A DNA stretch of 20,171 nucleotides from assembly GCA_030598425.1 (NCBI GenBank), contig JAUVPY010000003.1, positions 1 to 20,171 on the forward strand. The letters run 5' to 3'. The notes below the pieces were generated by a model, which did no database searches, was not told the DNA's origin, and was given only the letters and a program-made list of their open reading frames with translations. Source of the DNA: Anaerolineae bacterium. Lineage in GTDB: Bacteria; Chloroflexota; Anaerolineae; 4572-78; NAK82. This document shows, piece after piece, positions 13,857-20,171 of this stretch; positions within the stretch are counted from its first letter, which is position 1, and each line of letters begins with the position of its first letter. The translations under genes and the position numbers were made by a program.

Positions 13857-15197
13857 ATGAAAATCCAATCTTGGTGGTCCTATTCGGTGTTTGCGTTGTC
13901 GGTAGTAATAGTACTGGTGGCCGCACAATGTGCTCCACTAGCAACACCTGAAGCAGCCGCGCCCGTTGCGACTGAAGCGCCCGCGGCAGAAACTGAAGCA
14001 CCTGCAGCAGAAACCGAGGCACCTGCAGCCGAAGAAATTACGCTGTCTGTCTTCACTCAAGCACCGGGTGCATATCCGACCATCTTCCCCGTGATCATCG
14101 ACAACTTTAAGGCCAAGCACCCTGGTGTCGAGGTGGATATGCGCGTGGTCGGTTACGGAGAGTACCAGGCCTCGTTGGCTTCTATGATCGCTGCGGGTGA
14201 GCCACCCGACGTATTCCTGGAGAATCAAGGCGGCGATTTGTGGGGCGTCGCCCAAGCGGGCGAAGTCCTGGACCTGACGCCGTATATGGACGCCAACGAC
14301 GGCGAATGGCGCAAGCAGATGTACGATTATATTCCTGATCTGCTATCTTGGGACGGCAAAGCCTACGCTGTGGCTGCCTCGCTTAACAACTTGCAGGTGG
14401 GGGTCAACCGCGACCTGCTCACAGAGTATGGTCTGGAAGAGCCCCAGACCACCGACGACCTGATCGCGATGGCCGAAGCACTCAAAGGCACAGGCGTAGC
14501 CCCCGTCGCTTTCGCCACCGCCGATCTCTGGGGCGCGGTCGATTTGTTCGTCCTATTCGTCCAACAGCAGGGCGGCGGTGATCTTTTAAGTCAGGCGGAT
14601 GCCGGTGAGATAGAATGGAGCGGCAACCCGGTCTTCATCAAGGCCATGCAGACGATCAAGGACCTCACTGACGCTGGAGTCTTTATGGAGGGCGCCTCGG
14701 CCATGAACTACCATGAGGACGCGCTGCCTGTCTGGATCCAGGGCAACACCGTCATCCTGTGGCCAGTTGGCAACTTCATGATCCAGGATATCCCGCCTGA
14801 TATGGATGCAGACACTATGTGGTTCCCTACCCTGCCAGGCGGAGAGCGCGTGTTGACTGGCGGCACTGCACTAGTGTGGGCGGCGGCCAGCAAGGGTGAG
14901 CACCCGGACCTAGCCGTCGAACTGTTGAAGGAGTTGACGACTCAGGAAACTTATGAGGTCATGTTCAAGAACGGTGTAGCTCCAGCCGGCGCGTTGGAGA
15001 AGGAAGTCAGCAGCGAATATCCTCTAGCGGATAAGGTCAACAGCCAGCAAGGTTCTGCTGTTGACCGTTTCATCTACACTCCCCAGATCTACCAGGAGGT
15101 TGGTGTCGCCGTGCAAGCTCTGATGGCGGGCGACGTGACACCCGAGGAGGCCGTTGACCAGATCCAAGCTGCTGCCGATAGCGTTTACAACGAGTAG
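13857..15197 (+). CDS. Carbohydrate ABC transporter substrate-binding lipoprotein (CUT1, MalE/UgpB-like)
   Basis: A 446-residue extracellular solute-binding protein family 1 member. The hydrophobic signal (about 8-24) ends at a likely lipidated C25 in VAAQCAP; Gln at -1 is atypical for a lipobox. A low-complexity linker (about 27-60) contains three exact TEAPAAE heptads, followed by a normal two-lobed binding fold: ITLSVFTQAPG, FKAKHPGVEVDMRVVGYGEY, GEPPDVFLENQG, WDGKAYAVAASL, and C-terminal WAAASKGEHPDLAVELLKEL. The start has AGGAGG at 13844-13849, seven bases before the ATG. It captures a sugar or oligosaccharide for the two permeases downstream; specificity cannot be read from the sequence. 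Confidence 0.92.
   Translation: MKIQSWWSYSVFALSVVIVLVAAQCAPLATPEAAAPVATEAPAAETEAPAAETEAPAAEEITLSVFTQAPGAYPTIFPVIIDNFKAKHPGVEVDMRVVGYGEYQASLASMIAAGEPPDVFLENQGGDLWGVAQAGEVLDLTPYMDANDGEWRKQMYDYIPDLLSWDGKAYAVAASLNNLQVGVNRDLLTEYGLEEPQTTDDLIAMAEALKGTGVAPVAFATADLWGAVDLFVLFVQQQGGGDLLSQADAGEIEWSGNPVFIKAMQTIKDLTDAGVFMEGASAMNYHEDALPVWIQGNTVILWPVGNFMIQDIPPDMDADTMWFPTLPGGERVLTGGTALVWAAASKGEHPDLAVELLKELTTQETYEVMFKNGVAPAGALEKEVSSEYPLADKVNSQQGSAVDRFIYTPQIYQEVGVAVQALMAGDVTPEEAVDQIQAAADSVYNE
13971..14033 (+). repeat. Three 21-base tandem repeats in the lipoprotein linker
   Basis: Three 21-base units (13971-13991, 13992-14012, 14013-14033) each encode TEAPAAE. They differ only at a few synonymous positions. 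The repeat lies between the lipobox Cys and the folded domain, where it acts as a flexible spacer from the cell surface. Copy number could change by replication slippage without changing the frame. Confidence 0.9.
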
Positions 15198-15512
15198 CCA
15201 ACCCGATGTAACGATCTACTAAGGATCGTGAATTAAACAATTTCCCTGTTTGGTGGCTTACATGTAGCCTTAGAAATGTGGAAGTTATTTAATCCTTAGT
15301 CCTAAGTAGGGCGCGCTACCCCTCCTTCTCAGCCACGCAGGTTTCTTCTGGGTTGAGCCACCATTCCCAACCCCTCCGGCCCAGAGCGGAGGGGTAGCGC
15401 CATCTGCCGCCACGGGTTGTGCTGAGTTTGGTCGCATCCCACGTATCCAACGCAAAGCGTGTCAGTGCGTCAGAGTACCAGAACCGGTTAGAAGAAGGAT
15501 AGCTAAGTCAGA
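15198..15512. other. 315-base gap between binding-protein and permease genes, with hairpins
   Basis: I find no gene here. It holds a 6-bp hairpin soon after the stop (arms 15211-15216 and 15224-15229, ACGATC/GATCGT). A near-palindrome lies at 15255-15269. The alternative GC-rich stems described separately lie at 15313-15400. No strong promoter is obvious. In sugar ABC operons a structured gap after the binding-protein gene often lowers permease expression relative to the binding protein, and that is the likely role. Confidence 0.55.
15313..15400 (+). promoter_or_regulatory. Mutually exclusive RNA hairpins (attenuator-like)
   Basis: A perfect 13-base inverted repeat pairs 15313-15325 (GCGCTACCCCTCC) with 15388-15400. 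A second, perfect 8-base stem pairs CCCCTCCG (15371-15378) with CGGAGGGG (15387-15394) around an 8-base loop. Both stems use the same 3' strand, so they cannot form together. No T-tract follows. This could be a transcript-stability element, a partial terminator, or a two-state leader for the permease genes. Confidence 0.5.
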
Positions 15513-16463
15513 GTGGGAAATCTTATCAAAACCCACACGGCCGAGTCTAATAGGCTCTCAGTTTTTGGGCGCGAAACGCGAGGGAGTCGCTCCAGACGTG
15601 TTCTCCTGAACCATCTGGCAGGCTATGCATTCATATTGCCTGCTCTGCTATTCTACGTGGCGTTTATGCTGTACCCCCTATACAACGTCATCCGTTCCAG
15701 CCTTTACGAGATCAATACCCTCAACCAGATTGCCACGTTTGTTGGCCTGAACAACTTCGTCGAGTTGATGCAGGACCCCATATTCCCAAGAACACTACGC
15801 AATACAGTTGTTTACACAGTGGCCATCATCATCTTCATCAATATCCCTGCAATGATTTTTGCCCTCATTATTGATCGAGAAAGAATCAGGGGCAATTACC
15901 CGCTGAGAGTTATGTTCTTCATCCCGGCAATTCTGGCACCTGCCTTGATTGGCGCGACGTTCAAGAGGATTTTCGCGCCCTTTGGAGCATTGAATATGAT
16001 ACTGGTTGGCATAGGCCTACCATTCCTGAAGCACACTTGGCTGGGAGAACCGACCTTGGCCATGGCGGCCGTGATCATCACTACTGTGTGGCAATCGGTC
16101 GGCTGGAATATGGTGATCTACTTTGCCAGACTGCGTGAAATACCTTCTGACCTTTACGATTCCGCCCGCATTGACGGGGCCAGCGAAGTTGGCATTATCC
16201 GCTATATCAAGATACCTCTGCTCAGTGATGCAGTCGCAATTCTAGTGGTGCTCAACATCATCGGGGGGTTCAAAGTCTTTGACCTCATCTATGTGATGAC
16301 GTCTGGAGGCCCGGCTCATAAAACGGAAGTCTTGACGACGTTCCTATACTACCCGGCCTTTGATTTTCACCGTTACGGCTATGCGAGCACCGTGGCCGTT
16401 GTGATGATGGCCATCATGCTGCTGTTCTCGTGGCTGAGGCTGCGGGGTACGACGGAAGGCTAG
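15513..16463 (+). CDS. Carbohydrate ABC transporter permease (MalF/UgpA-like)
   Basis: A 316-residue inner-membrane subunit with about six transmembrane helices, near residues 33-54, 89-113, 122-145, 175-197, 240-264 and 289-311. The cytoplasmic ATPase-docking EAA loop reads DSARIDGASEVGIIRYIKIP (216-235), with the conserved G222. Its N-terminus has a basic, polar tail (SRSRR) before the first helix. The annotated start is a GTG; the nearest ribosome-like sequence, GAAGGA (15494-15499), is 13 bases away, so the true start may differ slightly. It pairs with the MalG-like permease that follows. No ATPase gene for this system is in the window. Confidence 0.9.
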   Translation: MGNLIKTHTAESNRLSVFGRETRGSRSRRVLLNHLAGYAFILPALLFYVAFMLYPLYNVIRSSLYEINTLNQIATFVGLNNFVELMQDPIFPRTLRNTVVYTVAIIIFINIPAMIFALIIDRERIRGNYPLRVMFFIPAILAPALIGATFKRIFAPFGALNMILVGIGLPFLKHTWLGEPTLAMAAVIITTVWQSVGWNMVIYFARLREIPSDLYDSARIDGASEVGIIRYIKIPLLSDAVAILVVLNIIGGFKVFDLIYVMTSGGPAHKTEVLTTFLYYPAFDFHRYGYASTVAVVMMAIMLLFSWLRLRGTTEG

Positions 16464-16478
16464 CAGGAGACTTTGATA

Positions 16479-17354
16479 GTGAAACAACTGCTCGGAGAAT
16501 CCAAGGAATCAAGACTGTTCGCGTTGGTCGAGTATGTGATCATGTATGGCTGGCTTCTGTTCGTCTTGTTTCCGTTCGCCTGGATGATCTCTTTGTCACT
16601 GCGCAAAACTCAGTCCGTGTATAAAGACCTATTCTTCCAGAGTCTGGACGAGGTGACCTTTGAGAACTACCTGTATCTGATCCAGGGCCAATTTCCCTAC
16701 AGGAACATCCAGATTTTTTTCTTGAATGCACTCCGCAACAGCGTAGTCGTTACGGTTAGTGCGGTAGTCGGAATCCTGGTGGTCTCCATCTTGGCTTCAT
16801 ATGCCTTCTCGCAGATCAGGTTTTTCGGCCGGAACGTCCTTTTTTACTTCCTCCTTGCTGGCATGATGATTCCAGTGCACGTGCTTATGCTGCCTCTATT
16901 TCGGGTGGTTCGGCTATTCGGCATTCAGCACAGCTTGCTCAGTGTGATCCTACCCTATATCGCGGTTGGCATCCCGCTTAGTATTTTTTTGTTCACGGGA
17001 TTCTTTAGAAATATCCCTGTTCCCCTTCTCGAGGCAGCACGACTGGAAGGCGCAAGTCACATGCAAGTATTGCTCAAGATTGTACTGCCCTTGTCTCGGC
17101 CAGTGATCAGCGCCAACGTGATCTTCCAGTTCATGTTCGTCTGGAACGAGTTCCCATTAGCATTGGTGCTACTTCAGAAATCCAGCCTGTACACGCTACC
17201 TATTGAAGTCATCAAGGTCCAAGGCCAATATATGACACCTTGGAACATCGTTGCAACGGCAGTGATGGCAGCCATTTTACCCATCATTGCGGTCTATCTG
17301 ATATTCCAGCGCCAATTTGTATCGGGTATTGTTGCCGGTGCCGTCAAGGAATAG
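16479..17354 (+). CDS. Carbohydrate ABC transporter permease (MalG/UgpE-like)
   Basis: A 291-residue inner-membrane subunit, the second half of the CUT1 channel. Six hydrophobic segments are visible, beginning with VIMYGWLLFVLFPFAWMISL. The EAA loop is EAARLEGASHMQVLLKIVLP (E185, G191), the expected MalG form. A typical C-terminus ends in FQRQFVSGIVAGAVKE. The frame opens at a TTG (16473), but AGGAG at 16465-16469 is correctly spaced for the GTG at 16479, which I prefer. The ribosome site begins right after the upstream permease stop, so the two are co-translated. Confidence 0.9.
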   Translation: MKQLLGESKESRLFALVEYVIMYGWLLFVLFPFAWMISLSLRKTQSVYKDLFFQSLDEVTFENYLYLIQGQFPYRNIQIFFLNALRNSVVVTVSAVVGILVVSILASYAFSQIRFFGRNVLFYFLLAGMMIPVHVLMLPLFRVVRLFGIQHSLLSVILPYIAVGIPLSIFLFTGFFRNIPVPLLEAARLEGASHMQVLLKIVLPLSRPVISANVIFQFMFVWNEFPLALVLLQKSSLYTLPIEVIKVQGQYMTPWNIVATAVMAAILPIIAVYLIFQRQFVSGIVAGAVKE

Positions 17355-17429
17355 TGTCTTAGCCACCATTAGGACCGCAGAGACAGGCCTAAAAGAACAC
17401 TCACACTTGAAATTGACAGGGGGAATGTG

Positions 17430-18629
17430 ATGGGCATAACCGCTCGCGAAATCTATCTCAGTGTGCTAGGCATGGAAGAAACCGACCGGACGCTTAAGTG
17501 GGAATTTGGCTTCTGGGGTGCGGTGCTTATGGATTGGTACCAGGCAGGCTTACCCAAGGAGGTCGGTTTCGAGCGGGATCTGATCTACGGCGAATTCGTG
17601 AATGGTCCAGGTCTGCAGTATCCCATGCCCAGCTACGACGATAGCGTCCAATATGCACACGACATCGTGTCCTATTTCGACCTCGACAGGGGACCTTCTC
17701 CTTTCCCGTTTAACTGGTTCTACTACCCGCGTTGGGAAACCCAAGTCATCTCCGAAACTGAGGACAAGGTCGAGTACATCGGAGTGGATGGTATTCGGCG
17801 GCTCACCTTCAAAGATGAACGCAGCATGCCCACGTGGCTCGGACATCCGGTCACCTGTGAGGCAGACTGGGAGGGAATCAAGCGGGATCGTTTGAGTCTG
17901 AACAACTTTGATGGTCGCTACACGGTGGACAATGTTGAGGCTTTTCTCGCCAAGGCAAACGAACGAGATTACCCGATGTGCCTCTATGGCTCGCCCATCG
18001 GTTTCTTCGGCGTTCTGCGCTTCATGATCGGCGAGGAGAATCTATACTACTGGTACTATGACAAGCCGGAGCTCATTAAGCGTATCCTCGATCACCTGTG
18101 TGAGATGTGGCTGGCAATCGCAGAGGAACTGACGGCCAAGATCGACTTCGACTTCGGGCGGTTCTACGAGGATATGGCCTACAAAGGAGGCTCGCTCATC
18201 AGTCCCAAGATGTTTCGGGAGTTCATGACCCCATATTACAGGCGGCTAATTGATTTCGCCAGATCTAAAGGTGTCAGACACTTTGTCGTAGACACAGACG
18301 GTTACATCGAAGATATGATCCCGTTGTTCCTGGAAGCAGGTATGACCGCGATCTTACCCTGGGAGGTGATGGCCGGGAACGACATTGAGAGGGTTCGCGA
18401 AAAGTATCCAAACTTGGGAATAATGGGCGGAATCGACAAGACAGCCCTCTTGAGCAAGAAAAGCATTGATAGGGAAATGGACAAGGTGGCACGAATGATT
18501 GCCAAGGGGGGGTACATTCCATATGTTGATCACGCCGTGCCTCCCAATGTAAGTTGGGAGGACTTCAAGTATTACAGGGAACGACTCAACGAAATGGTTG
18601 ATATGATCAAGGTCAGACCGTCCCTGTAG
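17430..18629 (+). CDS. URO-D superfamily protein lacking the His-x-Cys motif
   Basis: A 399-residue uroporphyrinogen decarboxylase-like TIM-barrel protein. Features include KWEFGFWGAVLMDWYQAGLP near the N-terminus, GSPIGFFGVLRFMIGEENL, YKGGSLISPKMFREFMTPYY, GIMGGIDKTAL and GGYIPYVDHAVPPNVSWEDF. Where the first URO-D gene has HSCG, this one has DTDG (D288, D290), and its late conserved position is H368 rather than Cys. It therefore lacks the zinc thiolate site of MtaA-type methyltransferases. The frame begins at GTG 17427, but the G-rich site (17419-17423) favours the ATG at 17430. It resembles the truncated gene at 19970 more than the one at 4878. No substrate can be assigned; genes of this subtype near sugar transporters have no settled function that I know of. 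Confidence 0.78.
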   Translation: MGITAREIYLSVLGMEETDRTLKWEFGFWGAVLMDWYQAGLPKEVGFERDLIYGEFVNGPGLQYPMPSYDDSVQYAHDIVSYFDLDRGPSPFPFNWFYYPRWETQVISETEDKVEYIGVDGIRRLTFKDERSMPTWLGHPVTCEADWEGIKRDRLSLNNFDGRYTVDNVEAFLAKANERDYPMCLYGSPIGFFGVLRFMIGEENLYYWYYDKPELIKRILDHLCEMWLAIAEELTAKIDFDFGRFYEDMAYKGGSLISPKMFREFMTPYYRRLIDFARSKGVRHFVVDTDGYIEDMIPLFLEAGMTAILPWEVMAGNDIERVREKYPNLGIMGGIDKTALLSKKSIDREMDKVARMIAKGGYIPYVDHAVPPNVSWEDFKYYRERLNEMVDMIKVRPSL

Positions 18630-18741
18630 TTAGCTAACCGATTTAGATTAACGCACAGGAATTGGATTTGACCTATATTTAGCTGGATTGCTGTCCCCTG
18701 AGTTCGCGGGCCAGCGGAATGTCTAAAACAGGAGGTTTCAG

Positions 18742-19785
18742 ATGCCAGTTACCACAGTCACCGGTGCTATAGATGATGCAGCATTAGGTGTAGTATCCCC
18801 GCACGAGCACATTCTCGTTGACATCAGGAATCAATTCACCGAATTCTCGGCAGCGTCGAGGCGGGCACTGTCCGAAGAACCGGTGCAGTTGAGCAATCTG
18901 GACGCGTTATCGCGTAATCCATACGCAGTTAAAGATAATCTAGTACTGAATGATCTGGCAGTGGCCGAGGATGAGTTACTGCGTTTCAAAAGAGCTGGTG
19001 GCGATACCGTCGTCGATGCCACGAGCATCGGTATCGGCCGGGACCCGGAAGCGCTGTACGGGATTTCGCGGGTAGTGGGTATCAATATTATTGCCGGCTG
19101 TGGCTACTACACCGCCGACACTCATTCTAAGGACATGGACGACAAGACCGTAGAGCAAATCAAAGTGGAGATCCTCACAGACCTCACCGAGGGCATCGAT
19201 GGCACCTCCATCCGCGCTGGTGTTATCGGCGAAATCGGCACCAGCACCCCCATCCATCCTAACGAGGAGAAGGTCCTGATCGCCGCTGCCGAAGCTCACG
19301 CCGAAACGGGTGTCGGGATCATTGTGCATACCTATCCGTGGGGTAAACACGGCCTAGAGGCGCTGGATATCTTGAAGCGGCACGGTGCCCGGCTGGACAA
19401 AGTTTCCATCAATCACATCGACGTCGAAATCGACCTGGACTATTGCACCGAATTGGTCAAGACAGGCGCCTTTATCGAGTTCGACGACTTCGGCAAGGAA
19501 TATTTTATCGACCGCCGTTTCCGCGGATTCGCAGGCGGGGTGTTTGCGCGCGACTTCGAGCGGGTGCAAGCAGTCAAGCACCTGATCGACGCCGGCTACC
19601 TGCACAATATCCTTATCGCCTGCGACGTGTGCCTGAAGACGCTGCTGCACACATACGGCGGGTGGGGCTACGACCACGTATTGACCAATATCGTGCCCAT
19701 GTTGCGCGACGAGGGCGTGAAGCCAGAAGAGGTAGATGTCCTATTGAAGGAGAACCCAAAGCGATTCTTGAGCCCAACTGCCTGA
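18742..19785 (+). CDS. Phosphotriesterase-family (PHP/amidohydrolase superfamily) metallohydrolase
   Basis: A 347-residue amidohydrolase-superfamily barrel with a complete binuclear metal site: H21 and H23 (SPHEHI), bridging E164 (GVIGEIG), H196 (IVHTYP), H225 (INHID) and D295 (IACDVC). A bridging Glu instead of carboxylated Lys is the pattern of phosphotriesterase homology proteins, which generally hydrolyse lactones or sugar-phosphate lactones rather than organophosphates. A sugar-lactonase role would suit this cluster, but this is inferred. AGGAGG (18730-18735) sits six bases before the ATG. It lies between two URO-D-like genes. Length and motif order are normal for the family. Confidence 0.88.
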   Translation: MPVTTVTGAIDDAALGVVSPHEHILVDIRNQFTEFSAASRRALSEEPVQLSNLDALSRNPYAVKDNLVLNDLAVAEDELLRFKRAGGDTVVDATSIGIGRDPEALYGISRVVGINIIAGCGYYTADTHSKDMDDKTVEQIKVEILTDLTEGIDGTSIRAGVIGEIGTSTPIHPNEEKVLIAAAEAHAETGVGIIVHTYPWGKHGLEALDILKRHGARLDKVSINHIDVEIDLDYCTELVKTGAFIEFDDFGKEYFIDRRFRGFAGGVFARDFERVQAVKHLIDAGYLHNILIACDVCLKTLLHTYGGWGYDHVLTNIVPMLRDEGVKPEEVDVLLKENPKRFLSPTA

Positions 19786-19969
19786 GGGTATATTCCACTT
19801 TCGAGCTCAGCCACAACGTGAAGTGCACTGCAGTCTGGTGAAGCCCATAATTGACTGGAGAGGTGATTACAGACCGTACCGAGGACAAAGCGGGCGGTTT
19901 CTCGCATGGCACAGCCAAAGAAAGGCAACGTTTCCCGAAGGACCTGGCCAACAGCTGGGGAGGTAACCC

Positions 19970-20171
19970 GTGAACGCACGCGAGAAATTTCTGGAAGTGA
20001 TGAATTTCAACCCCGGTGCAACCGCGCCCAAGTGGGAGTATGCCTTCTGGGGCGCTACCATCAAGCGATGGTACGAGGAAGGCCTGCCGGAAGAAAACTA
20101 TCCCACCATTCCCACACAGATTTTCACCGTCTCATCCTCGCTGTACACCACCGCCTACACCCACCAATGGC
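19970..20171 (+). CDS. URO-D superfamily protein, 5' part only (runs off the window)
   Basis: Sixty-seven codons are visible from a GTG that has GGGGAGG (19957-19963) six bases upstream. The residues NAREKFLEVMNFNPGATAP and KWEYAFWGATIKRWYEEGLP align well with the N-terminus of the protein at 17430 (KWEFGFWGAVLMDWYQAGLP), so this is a paralogue of that subtype. The diagnostic metal-site region is beyond the window end. It follows the phosphotriesterase-family gene by 184 bases and probably belongs to the same transcript. Confidence 0.75.
   Translation, partial: MNAREKFLEVMNFNPGATAPKWEYAFWGATIKRWYEEGLPEENYPTIPTQIFTVSSSLYTTAYTHQW

Noticed and set aside
18629..18638. Perfect palindrome GTTAGCTAAC at the stop of the second URO-D gene
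   Set aside because: At 10 bp with no partner copy or promoter nearby, chance cannot be excluded.
19443..19841. 132-codon Arg-rich ORF inside the phosphotriesterase-family gene
   Set aside because: High Arg content and out-of-frame overlap with a clear metalloenzyme gene mark it as a shadow of GC-rich coding sequence.
1..20171. CRISPR arrays, tRNA/rRNA genes, insertion sequences, prophage or defence genes
   Set aside because: I looked for regularly spaced repeats, transposase motifs (DDE, HUH, recombinase), tRNA cloverleaf patterns and nuclease or toxin motifs and saw none.

Overview
The window is a single-strand catabolic locus: every gene I can support is on the + strand. The organism is probably a member of the Chloroflexota (Anaerolineae/Caldilineae-like), perhaps from a metagenome. 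The basis is the Ala/Pro/Glu-rich lipoprotein linker of the sugar-binding protein, the mix of URO-D-like, phosphotriesterase-like and sugar ABC transporter genes, and moderately high GC with clear Shine-Dalgarno sites. This placement is an inference; there is no rRNA or other marker gene.

Region 1 (47-10216) holds eight genes, mostly closely spaced: a RuBisCO-like protein (RLP); E1 alpha, E1 beta and E2 of a 2-oxo acid/acetoin dehydrogenase-type complex; a URO-D-superfamily protein with a His-x-Cys...Cys metal site; a class III aminotransferase; an iron alcohol dehydrogenase closely resembling hydroxyacid-oxoacid transhydrogenase; and a rhamnulokinase-like FGGY kinase. No E3 (lipoamide dehydrogenase), rhamnose isomerase or rhamnulose-1-phosphate aldolase is present.

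Region 2 (10217-12068) begins with the only textbook sigma70-type promoter I see (10292-10320, extended -10). It precedes a DeoR-family sugar-phosphate-responsive regulator. Next comes the wreck of a CUT2 (rhamnose/ribose-type) ABC transporter: the first third of the ATPase is joined out of frame to an internal piece of a RhaS/RbsB-like binding protein. The permeases and the rest of both genes are gone.

Region 3 (12065-19785) has a creatinase-like M24 protein, a small ASRT-type ('sensory rhodopsin transducer') ligand-binding domain protein, and a CUT1 sugar ABC transporter (binding lipoprotein plus two permeases, no ATPase). A second URO-D-like protein without the His-x-Cys motif and a phosphotriesterase-family metallohydrolase with a complete metal site follow. 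A third URO-D-like gene starts at 19970 and runs off the window.

Working model (inference): a sugar or sugar acid enters through the CUT1 transporter and is processed by the hydrolase and M24 protein. It is phosphorylated by the FGGY kinase and passed to the RLP, which would enolise, decarboxylate or isomerise a phosphorylated keto-intermediate. An acetoin-dehydrogenase-like complex could then cleave an alpha-hydroxyketone or oxidise a 2-oxo acid to an acyl-CoA, and the transhydrogenase and aminotransferase would handle semialdehyde or hydroxyacid side products. The transporter remnant and the kinase point to an ancestral L-rhamnose-type locus that was later rebuilt. The RLP plus E1/E2 pairing is the strongest candidate for an undescribed pathway.
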